Of a stretch of 64,000 bases of DNA, positions 35,655 to 46,270 are shown in pieces. The DNA is from Dillenia suffruticosa (Eukaryota > Streptophyta > Magnoliopsida > Dilleniales > Dilleniaceae), in the NCBI GenBank assembly GCA_033439265.1, contig JAVTVX010000035.1, positions 16,456,001 to 16,520,000 on the forward strand, written 5' to 3'. How positions within the stretch are numbered: the first letter of the stretch is position 1; each line of letters opens with the position of its first letter. The position numbers and the translations under genes were made by a program. Below the pieces are notes generated by a model that worked only from the letters and a program-made list of their open reading frames with translations, was not told the DNA's origin and did not search any database.

Positions 35655-37650
35655 ATTTCTCCCGGTTTCAATTCAATTCAAAATTTTGGACGTCTGATTG
35701 CGACACCATTATTTAATCCCCTTTAAAGACTCGAACAGAATATTTTCTATTATGTTATAAGATGGAATTTAAAGTATGTCTTAGCCAAATTTAATCCTAT
35801 TACAAACTCCAATATATCTATATGCCTCTTCTCATAAAAAAAAAATAATAAAATAAATATATATTTTTAGGGTCGATGTGAGTAGTTATGACTTGGGTCT
35901 ATCTGAAAAAAAAATGAAATCAGATTCAAATAAAATAAAGTAAAACTTAAATTTGTCAAAATAATAATTTTAGTTATTTGAATGTAAAATTATAAATGAA
36001 ATAGAACAGAATAGAGACAAGTTAAACTTATGCACATGGAGATGTGGTTCATAATTTAGCAGAGAAAATGCTGCGAATTTAGTTTTGGGGATTATTTTAG
36101 GGCAACACATGTGATAGGGCCATGGAATGAGATAAAAGGATTAAGCTAATCCAAATGGGGTGGCGGCCTCACCTTAACTGCGTCTGGTTCAATCAAGCCC
36201 AACTTTGCCACAGTGGCGATATAATCATAAACATATAGAATGCAAATGCAACGTCGTTGATGAGTAGATTGGATGAGACCTGGCCCAAACCATTCCATAA
36301 ATTGGGAAAATAAAGTAACATCACTACCCCATGAACAAACTTTAGCAACAAGATTCCAATGGAATTCATAATTTTCATTAATTGATTCCAATGGAATGAG
36401 TAGAAGACCCTTAGAAAGATGTCTTTAAAAGAGTAAATAAGGAAAAATAACTGATGACCTATGGATCTAATGGCAAAACAATAAACTCTCATGACTAATA
36501 TCTTGAGTTCGAGTTTTGAAAATGGAAAAACAAACGTGAAAAACCGGTCCCTAAATTGCTAATTGAATCAGATTAGTTGGGTTGTCAAATAATGATAATC
36601 AAGTACCAAAAATAAAAAATAAGGAAAAATACTTTTTACCTTCTTCAGCCTCGTTCTACTCTCAACACTACCAATCTCAACCCCAACCCATCCCCCAAAA
36701 AATATATAAAAAAAAAAAAAAAAAAAAACCCTTTTCTCAAATTTCAGTTGGTGGTTCCAAAATGAACATGCAGATTCAAAAAAAGAAAGAAAAGAGAAGT
36801 TCTTTATCTATAATTTGATTCTATATGATTTCACTGTGATTTCAGATCACATAATGTGTTATTATATTCTAATTTCTCTAAAATAAGTTAAGTATTTAAG
36901 CCCAATAAGAAGAGCCCCTTTACTAAATGTTTGCTATGGTGCCAACTATTCTAATAAAGCAACCTTTCGCCTTTATGGAGAGTAAATATAAGTTTATTAA
37001 CCAAGAAAATGTAGGCTTAAGATCATAAGCAGCAAGCAATGGATTGAACAACTTGCGAGAAAGCCGATCTCTTTTGTTGTCCTTGCTTTTATTGTTTGTT
37101 GGGTAAGAGATTTGTAGATGTGATAAGTAATTTTTTTGAATTAAATTATTGGTATTTGAAATTATATTTTGATATTTTATATTAAACTGAAGGCATTGCC
37201 AATCTTGATCTCTAATCAGGACCAAAATGAGGATTCCAAGCACTTAGGATGCTTTTTCCACAATGCATCATGGAGGAAAACAAATGGATCTTATAGCGAA
37301 GTCATTTCTCAAGCCAACCAGTGAGAAAGCAATTTCAGTAATAAAAACCATTTACTTAATATACCAGGGCACCCGTTGCTAACTTCAACGGAGCTTTAAA
37401 AATGAAACTCTAGGTTTGGCAAAACATGGAGGAAAATGTCAACGTTACAACCAATTGCGGGTTGCAAGCAGTCGCTTTTTCATTGCTCTTAGAAGGTTTC
37501 ATTGCAAACTTCCAATATTCTGAACCGGAGGATCTTCCATGCACCCCTTGGCAACTAAACTGAAACTTAAATGCCATGACACTGTTACACTGTCACACAA
37601 TGTTTTTTCTTTTTTCATTTCATCGCACATTCTTCCATGTAAACTATCCC
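35655..37650. other. No gene seen
   Basis: AT-rich intergenic sequence. It continues the sequence interrupted by the copia element (host reads ...GATTGGAAATTGAAACATTTC when rejoined). A poly(A) tract lies near 36711-36727. Short frames on either strand (for example minus 36492-36146) show no known domain. Confidence 0.5.
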
Positions 37651-38133
37651 TGTAATACTGAAACACAAATAATAATAATAATAATAATAATAAGAGAAAA
37701 AAGATAGGTGAAGAAAAGTAAAAAACCATCTCCCCTACTTTTATTTTTTATTTTATTGCTTCTATCTCTCTTCCTCTACTTTCTCTCATTTCACCCGAGA
37801 ACCCCGCACTCTCACTCTCTCTCTCCCACTCGATTCACTTTCTTTCTCACTTTCTCTTTATTCTCTTCAAGGGAAATCAAAATTAAGCAAAAACCCACGT
37901 ATTAAAATTTTTAAAACTCCCAACAAAACCCATTGAGAGTTAAATCTAACGAGAGAAGTGGGTTTTTTTTAAATAAATTTAGAATTTTAGAATAATTCAA
38001 CAAGAGGTAAAATTATTAATGCCAATAGAGATAAATTTTCTCTCTTATACTAAATTATGTTGAAATTACAAGTTACATTGAAATTTGGAATTTTATACTA
38101 ACGGAAAGTTTAGAGTTTTAGTATTACTCAACG
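37651..38133 (+). repeat. Probable gypsy-type LTR, first piece (interrupted by CACTA)
   Basis: The piece begins TGTAATACTGAAACAC, followed by (AAT)n at 37667-37692 and a long CT-rich stretch to about 37870. The same sequence resumes after the 16.2 kb CACTA element at 54357 and after the second CACTA element at 62219, giving a net length of about 2.2 kb. The part at 62300-62400 has a block (CATTGCATAACCTGTAATTC, then CACTCACTGAGT) that resembles the 3' half of plant gypsy LTRs. The left border is inferred from a TG start only. Confidence 0.45.
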
Positions 38134-38626
38134 CACTACAAGAAAATACGCTAACAACGATAGAAAAATAGCGTCGGAAACTAATCCGTCGTATATAGTG
38201 ACAGATTTCAGACTGATTAAATTGAGACGTGAAATAATGACAAATGTCAAATTTTATGAAGATTAGCATCGCATTTAGGGATAATATTACCGATGGAAAA
38301 ATTCTGACGGTAATTTAAATAGTAAAACATGCTATTAAGTTAATTCAAATCTGCGGGACTGATTTCCGAAAGATTAGCGAGATATTAATTGCAGAAATTA
38401 TCAACGGAGACATTTCCGCCGGTATAGAAATCAAGGGTTAAAAATTAGGAAAACTCTCTCCCTTCATTCGCATGTCTCTCTCTCCCTCCCTCAACTATTC
38501 TCGCCGGAGGACATTTGTCATCGTCTCTGCTAAAGATATTGTTTGTTGAACTCCGATATACATCCTCGTGATCTTCACCGTCACCGTCGGCATCGTGGTG
38601 GCCCCTCACTTTAAGTTCGTCTCTCT

Positions 38627-38628
<2 letters not shown>

Positions 38629-38713
<85 letters not shown>
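38629..38713 (+). repeat. (CT)n microsatellite, about 42 units
   Basis: An uninterrupted CT run of about 85 bases lies 500 bases inside the CACTA left end, within a CT-rich region that resembles a transcript leader. Confidence 0.95.
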
Positions 38714-38715
<2 letters not shown>

Positions 38716-39818
38716 AGATTAGGATTTGTCTGTTAGCATAGGGTTTGTTTGGCAAGGAATTGATAGAATTTGCACTCTAATTTCATCATCATACGGGAAA
38801 CAAGTTCTGCTGTGAATCCAAAATTTGGAACAAATGGAATTAGAGGTTTTCATCACTTACCCCTTTCAATTTTTCTAGAACTTGTGCAAATTTTGGATTA
38901 TGTGCTTGCACATTATTCAATCCACCCCATGCATTGTCGAGACACCAGCAAGCATTTGCAATGAGCTACAGGTTGAATGGAGTAGCCCAACGAGCATTCA
39001 TTTCCAATTTATCATTCAGTCCGATTGCATCAAATATATCAATGTGCATTCATGCGTAGAATGGAGTAGCCACTGTTTTTCATCTTCAGTCCCTACCATC
39101 CATAGATCATTCAATTTTCAACATTGATTTTGATTGTAACACAGCAGCTAGGGTAGCCTTGTGTGCTTAAATTCTCGAGTGAGATACGATACACAAAATC
39201 CTCCACTGTCACCACTGTCGGCCATTATCAACGTGATTAAATTCCAATCTCATAATCAAATTCCACTGTTTTTCATCTTCAATCATTAGCCGCGTGTTTA
39301 TGAACATTGTTTCAGCCTCTATTGATTACTTCTTCTGTTACTGGTTGTATCTTCTCTTTTATCGCTTCCTGAAGTTCTTTGTCGTTAATTTCGATCTTTT
39401 TTACCGGTGATTTCGCGGTCATTGCCCCCCTTTTTAACTAGATTTCTATTCCTCCATTCGTAGCTTGATTTTATTTCTTTGCTTTCTGCTTTTGTCCCTC
39501 TTTCTTTCTTTTTTTTTTTTTCCTTTTTCCCCTTTCTCCCACTTGCACTTTATGAGCTCATTATTCCATCGAATCCAAAAAATAATGTCAAACGTCCATT
39601 GGTGCTCAATTTGACTTTAATTGTTTTGAAATCACAAGTAATTCAACTGTTGATGTTTCCAAGATATATTCCAAGCTTCCTCAGTTAAAAATAGCCTCCA
39701 AGACATGATGCTATGGCTTCACTTGCATTGAACTTTTTCGCGTTTTTTTTTTCTTACTCTCTCATGAAATTAGAAATATAAGGGTACTGCATCAAGGTTG
39801 AATAATCGTACAAGCATG
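38714..39818 (+). other. CACTA 5' region, no coding recognised
   Basis: This lies between the CT repeat and the solo LTR. Two phrases recur (GAATGGAGTAGCC at about 38974 and 39059; CCACTGTTTTTCATCTTCA at about 39068 and 39263), so part of it is duplicated. It may be the transposase leader with an intron, or captured host sequence. No protein similarity is evident to me. Confidence 0.4.
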
Positions 39819-39835
39819 GTGTCTGTAACACCAAG

Positions 39836-39838
<3 letters not shown>

Positions 39839-39876
<38 letters not shown>
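39839..39876 (+). repeat. Poly(A) run of 38 bases at the LTR edge
   Basis: The run directly follows TGTAACACCAAGCTT. In the other LTR copy of this family the same place is an interrupted T-rich tract (with G every few bases on +), so a pure run of this length is an expansion or slippage product. Confidence 0.9.
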
Positions 39877-39877
<1 letters not shown>

Positions 39878-39950
39878 AATATTTGGAGACGCAGCGTTTT
39901 GGGACAAAACGCTGCGTCCCCAATTGGGGATTAGGGTTAACCCTAACCCC

Positions 39951-39985
<35 letters not shown>

Positions 39986-41528
39986 CCCGACGTTCCCTCT
40001 CCTGCGGCCGTTCGTTTTCTCCCGCGGCCGTTCGGCTTCCTCCGCCACAGCCGCCGCCGCCGCCATCCTTCTCCTTCTTCTTCTTCTTCTTCTTCTTCTC
40101 CTTCTCCTTCTCCTTCTCCTTCTCCTTCTCCTTCTCCTTCTTCTTCCCTCGCAGTTTCCCTCTCTACCTCACTCTGTCTTCTCTCCCTCTCGCGATCTTC
40201 CACGATCGCTCTCTCTCCGCCTCACCGCACATTGCCGCGAGCCGCGATCGAGCCACCGAGTGCGCAGCAGCACAGCGCATAGGCGTGCATCAGTGCACGG
40301 GCGTGCACCAGCGCGCATCAGCGCACTAGCGCGCGAGCGCGAGCCCAGGCCGCGAGCAGGACTGAGTCCGCGAGCGCGAGCCCAGGCCGCGAGCGAGAGC
40401 CCAGGCCGCGAGCGCGCGGCCCAGCGCACGAGTGTGCACGGGCGCGCGGCCCAGCGTGCAGCAGCGCAGGGGCGCGCGGCCCAGCTCACGGGCGCGCGGC
40501 CCAGCGCACGAGCGCGAGCAGAGCGCGCAGGGGCGCGCAGCAGCGCGTGAGCGCGCACGAGCCAGCGCAGCACACGGGCGAGCACCAGCCCGCGAGCCAC
40601 TGTCGGCCCGCAGGCCCGCCAGCCTGCAGGCCCATTAGCCGCAGGCCCATCAGCAGCAAGCCCACGGGCCCACCAGGCCCGACAGCCCGTCCAAGCCCGC
40701 AGGTCCAGTACGGCCCGCGGCCCAGTTTAGCCCATCGGCCCGCCAGCCCGCCGGCCCGCTACCCCGTAGCACGCAGACCAGCGAGCCCACTAGCTGTAGC
40801 CCACGAGCCCGCGACGGCCCGTGATGGCCCACGAGCCCGTGACAGCCCACAAATCTCCACGCAGGTAAATGACTTAGGGTTTTGTTTCGGATCTATGTGT
40901 TTAGATCTAACAAATGAACATTGTTTTGATAGGAAACCCTACAGACTTTGGAGTGACCGAAGCGACTTTCGGACGAAACTCGGCGCTTCGAGAAAACCCT
41001 AGGTGAGGAGATTTCGACTTTAATTGATAAATTGGATGAATCTATGATTGAATCTAAGATGAAAGGTGTTGTATATGTTTAGAGTGTAAGTGAAATGCGA
41101 ATAGAATACAATTTATGAAATGATTATATATGAATTTAAGGTTAAGTATAGAATGTTACAGAAATTTGATGATCTGATTTAGGTTGATCTTTTGGAGACT
41201 CGAGCGGTCAGATCCGATTTGGCTTGTCAGTAGGGAGTGACTTCCCTCCCGTAAAACTGTGAGTGGGATTTTGACATTCACTATTGATTGAAAACCATAT
41301 TTCAAAAATATTTTTAAATGACATATTTCTGCAAATGCCTGATTGGTAGAATTTTCGAATATTTGATGAATGTTTTGTGACCTTTGGAGTGTCTTAACTG
41401 TTGACTTTATTGATATGCATCCATGAGTTTTGATAAACGTATATTGTGCCACATTTTCGACATATTGATATGTTTTAAATACTTCCACTGCATTGACACA
41501 TGGTTTTAAATGGATTTACTTACACATT

Positions 41529-41715
41529 TGGGCTGTATGCCCGGCCGACTTTATGATATTATGTTTTGGGTTGTATGCCCGACCGACTTTATGATATTAT
41601 GCATTGGGCTGTATGCCCGGCTGACGTTATGATATTATGCATGGGGCTATATGCCCGGCTGATCTGGTGATGGGATGCATGGGGCTACGTGCCCGGCTGA
41701 TATGATATTGTGATC
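41529..41715 (+). repeat. 38 bp tandem repeat in the solo LTR, 5 copies
   Basis: The unit is GGGCTGTATGCCCGGC, CGAC, then TTTATGATATTATGCAT. It repeats with a period of about 38 bases. The LTR at 3389-6873 has about three copies on the opposite strand (4517-4620). Copy number therefore differs between family members. Confidence 0.85.
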
Positions 41716-44700
41716 CGTAGCTACGAAGGACATCTGGTAGAGGCACCCCTTGTGTCCGGATACGCTTCGGCCGGAGGTATCCGCCAGATTGTCATGTGTA
41801 TGGGTGTCCCAGGTTGACCCTCATCGGAGAGGACGTTGAGTACGGCTCCGTCTAGCACCAGGTGGGGGCACCATACACGGCTGACTAGTTATATGTACAT
41901 TATTATTATTTACAGGCTAGTTTGGGTAGTCTGTGGCCAACATTGGGGCAGAGAGCCATTCTTTAATACTTGCATTTGGAAAAACCCCCAATGCGCCGTC
42001 CTTGGTTGAGGTAGACCATTGTCGGGAATATTTCATTGGCCGGCTTTTCATGACATTGATGTAAAATTTTGGATGCATATCTTGCTTTCTGATGTGTGTG
42101 TATTATATATGATTTTGAAATAACATGATCGGTTTGCGCACTGTGGATATTTCCTTATCTTATGCTTTGACACTCCAAATTCACCTCGATATTGATAGTA
42201 CGATGTCAATCCCCTCACTTACTGAGTATCCTCCCATAGATACTCACCCCTCACTTTCTTTCCCACAGGATTAGTGTTGGACCGAAGAGATACCACTGGG
42301 CTTGGGTATGGAGGTTTTCCATCTCTTCCGTTACGATGATTGGTGATATTGTTATGTATTGGAGATTTTAGTTTGACCATTCCATTTATTTAAATTTTTG
42401 GGATGACTGTATAAATTATGGACTTTTATTCGTGAAACTTTCGTGTTGATTATTTCATTGCATTGAGGCATTTGTAAATATTTAAAAATAACTTGGGAAT
42501 TTATTTTATATATGCGTAGAATTTAAGTCCGCTCCGTGTGGCGGCTGCTCATGCTCTAGTTGGGCATGACAGTAGAGGTCTGTTGCTAGGACTGCTATGA
42601 ACTTTATAGCCTTGCGTTGTTCTGGATGTTGGCTGGGATATCTGTTGATTTTGGAGAGGTCGGGATGACCAATTATTTATTTTTACAGGATGAATGTCAT
42701 ATACAGGTGAAATTGTACATGGGAAACCTCCGATTTATGGGGAGGTTCTGTCCGATTTTCTGTAAAAATACAGCCGGCATCCAGGGACAACGGGCGGCTA
42801 TTCACGATCCCGGTTCGGGGCGTGACAGTGTCTCAGTTGGCACATCCAACAATTTTTTTTTTTTGGTTGCATTTCAAATAGAATTCCATTGGAATTTGGG
42901 GCAAATTAAACGAACATGCTTTCCTCCATCCAAGGATCCTCAAGTACATCTAATGAACCTCACTGTTTTCATTGATTAGGAAGGACCAAAACTCTTGACT
43001 AATTTCACTTTCGTCCGTGTACTAAAGTGACTGATCAATGTTGTTCTGTAAGTAGCATGGCTACGCACAAGACATCCATCATTCGTTCCTCAATTTTGTC
43101 TCAGACCTGCAACAATGCTATGCACGTATCTCACGAAGGTTGAACCTGAAAAAGGATGCTGAAAATTCAACTTAGCCTTAACCTTTGAAATGACACTTCA
43201 GAATAGCATGGTGTCATTACGCTGCATTCTTTTCCATCTAAACCCCACTCATTAGACAGAGTCGAACATGATTTTTTACCTAAATCTAATTATCCTCACT
43301 AACTACTCTACAGTAGCGTATGATAATAAGCGGATTAGGTGGCATGACCTAGTCGTCAATAGTAACTCCATGGTGATTAGATATACAAATTTACATTATG
43401 AATGTTCATTGAAATATTACCTTACATGCTCATATATGCAATGTTGTAACTTGTAATTATTTATCTTTGTTATTTCTCTTTTGTAACTTGTCTTTACCAT
43501 GGAGTTATATTTTCATTTCTTCAAAGACTGTTATAATCTGCTCTTAGTATTATTTTGTTTTCCAATACTAAAGTTATATAAAATTTTCATTTTAAAAAAT
43601 TTTTTTATATTAAATTTATTATTATTTTTATACAATTTCTACTTGCAAATGGGTTCCAATGATCGTAGTTAGATGTATCATCGATTAGCGAATAGATACT
43701 TAACAGATGAATTTGTTGAGGGTGTTAATGATTTATTGAATTTTGCATGTTTTCAACATAAGTTCATGAATAGATTTAATATTAGATGTCCTTGTTAGAA
43801 ATGTGAGAATCATTGTAGTCGATGTGATATCGCAATGCACTTGTTCTCAAAAGAGTCTGTTAATAGTTACACCATATGAGACTGTCACGGAGAAGTCAGA
43901 AATAGAAAATCAAATGAAGGACAATCATCTAGACAGAGAAGATGTTCAGGGTCCATATAGATCCATGGTTGTGGATGCCTTAGACCCTCAATTTGATTAG
44001 AATTGTAATGATGATAATATAAATATTGACAATAATGAGGAACGTAATCCAAATGCGGCATTGTTTTATGATTTGTTGAAAAATACTGAAGAACCATTAT
44101 GGAATTAGTGCAAAATGTAGATAACATTGTCTACTATATCACAATTGTTAAATTGTAAGTCAGAATTCAACATGAGTGAGGTATGTTATGATCACATAAA
44201 TGCAATTATACAAACTATGTTATCCGAAAATTCAAACTTGACAAGCAATTTCTATAGAGCTAAGAAGATGTTGAAAAAACTTAGATTTATATATGAGAAA
44301 ATTGATATTTGTGAAAATCATTACATGTTAATTATAAAAAAAATGGGGATAGGACTGAATGTGTGGTATGTGGTCATTCTCGATATAAAATAAGAAGTAT
44401 AGGTAGTCGAAGACGGAATAAAATACCAAACAAGATATTACGATACTTACTTTTAACACCAAGATTTCAAATGTTTTACATGTCAAGAATTACATCAGAG
44501 CACATGACCTGGAATGCTAGAAATCAATGTAGTGATGATGATGTTATTACACACCTGGCGCATAGTAAAACATGGTACCATTTTATTGTACTCATCCATC
44601 ATTTACCTCTAAATCTCGAAATGTGCATTTAGGGTTATGCACAGATGGATTTAACCATTTTGGTCAATCAAATATTCCTTACTATTGTTCGCTAGTATTT

Positions 44701-45745
44701 AACTGTATACAATTTACCTCCCTTTTTACCTCCCTTTATGTGTATGAAGCTACCCTTTATTTTTCTGAGTCTCATTATCCTGGGGCCAAGAAATCTGAAT
44801 AACATATTGATGTATTATTGAGACCTTTAATTGAAGAATTGAAAATGTTATGGACTGAATGGATTAATAAGTATGATATTTTAAGAAAGCAAAACTTTCA
44901 AATGAGAGTAGCACTTCTATAGACAATAAGTATGCACAGCTGATTTAGCGACAAATTCAACAATCCGTCGCTATATTTAATTTTTTTTAAAAATAACATT
45001 TAATATTTTATTCTATTTTGTTATTTTATTAATTTATATTAAATATTCGTATTTATTAGTTTATAATATTTTAAATTATCATTTTATTTTTTTTTAATAT
45101 TTTTAATTTTAAATAATAATATTTTTTTATTTTTTCAATATTTTATTATTTAGCGATAGATTTAACGACGAAATAGAATTCGTCGCTAAATTTAACAAAG
45201 AATTCCAAAATCCGTCGCTAACTGAGCGACGGATTTTAAAATCCATCGTTGATTTAGTGACGGATTTAAAAATTCGTCGTTGATTTAGTGACGGATTTAA
45301 AAATTCATCGCTGATTTAGCGAAGGATTCAACGATCCATCACTAAACTTAATTTTTTTAAAATTAACATTTAATATTTTATTTTATTTTTTTATTTTATT
45401 AATTTATATTAAATAATCGTATTTATTATTTTATAATATTTTAAATTATCATTTTATTTTTTTAATATTTTTAATTTTTAAATAATAATATTTTTTTAAT
45501 TTTTAAATATTTATTATTTAGCGATGGATTTAGCAACGAATTACAATTCGTCGTAAAATTTAGCGACGAATTCTAAAATCCGTTGCTAACTTAGCGACGG
45601 ATTTTAAAATTCGTTGCTAAAGTTAATTATTTTAATTTCAACATTTAATATTTTATTTTATTTTGTTATTTTGTTATTTTATTAATTTATTTTAATTAAT
45701 CATATTTATTATTTTTTAATATTTTAAATTAGCATTTTATTTTTT

Positions 45746-45776
<31 letters not shown>

Positions 45777-45976
45777 CAAAATAATATTTTTTTATTTTTA
45801 AAATATTTTCTTATTTTATATTTTTATAATATTTAAAAGTAATATTTTTTATTTTTTAAATCTTTTTAATGAATAATATTTTTTATTTTTTAATTAATTT
45901 TTTAGTTTATTTAATTAGCATTTTAGAATTAGATAATAAGTAAAAATAAAATAGAAGTATGATTAAAGTTAAGATG

Positions 45977-46029
45977 TGGTCCGGTGGTTGGGTGCCCTAA
46001 CATTTCACGCGTGCGTAGGTGTTCTAACC
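45977..46029 (+). other. tRNA-like A/B-box module in the family-B CACTA element
   Basis: TGGTCCGGTGG (45977-45987) resembles a Pol III A box, and GGTGTTCTAACC (46018-46029) resembles a B box, about 30 bases apart. It does not fold into an evident tRNA and has no clear anticodon arm, so it is not called a tRNA gene. The CpG-rich island starts about 45 bases downstream. Confidence 0.35.
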
Positions 46030-46069
46030 GGACTGTAGGCATTTTGAGGGTTTTTTCAGGGATTTTTTT

Positions 46070-46270
46070 CAAGGCAACAGGCGGGTGTAGGGCAGAGGCA
46101 GGGGCGGGCGAGCGGGCATGCGGGCATGTGGGTAGGCGGGCGGGCTCATACTCGGGTGGGGCCCAGGGTGGGCCGGGCGGGCTCATGAGTTGGAGCAATG
46201 AGGCTTGTGCGCAGGATCCAACTGGCAGGGGCGCGGGAGCCGGAGCAAGAGCCGAAGCAGGGCGTGTCAC
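46070..46270. repeat. CpG-rich island in the family-B CACTA element
   Basis: About 200 bases with many CGGGC words (for example GCGGGCATGCGGGCATGTGG) stand in an element that is otherwise mostly A and T. Open frames on both strands are composition effects. Confidence 0.8.

Larger units (their letters stand above)
39824..42827 (+). mobile_element. Solo LTR of the Tekay-like gypsy family (3004 bp)
   Basis: It begins TGTAACACC and ends GGCGTGACA. GTGTC is present at 39819-39823 and 42828-42832, a 5 bp target duplication. It aligns in reverse orientation to the LTR at 3389-6873, including the palindromes (39885-39921 and about 39927-39950), the CpG-rich block (40230-40860), the GGTTGACCCTCATCGG stretch and the terminal region with TGAATGTCATATACAGG. 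No internal sequence or primer site follows, so it is a solo LTR, the usual product of recombination between two LTRs. Confidence 0.95.

Noticed and set aside
36146..36492. Minus-strand frames ending LGLIEPDAVKV
   Set aside because: Short, overlapping in two frames, no recognised domain, and no splice signals tying them to other exons.
39798..41002. Open frames of 143-250 codons with poly-Ser/Leu/Arg/Ala in the solo LTR
   Set aside because: They run from a poly(A) tract through CT, CTT and GC-rich simple repeats. This is base composition, not protein.
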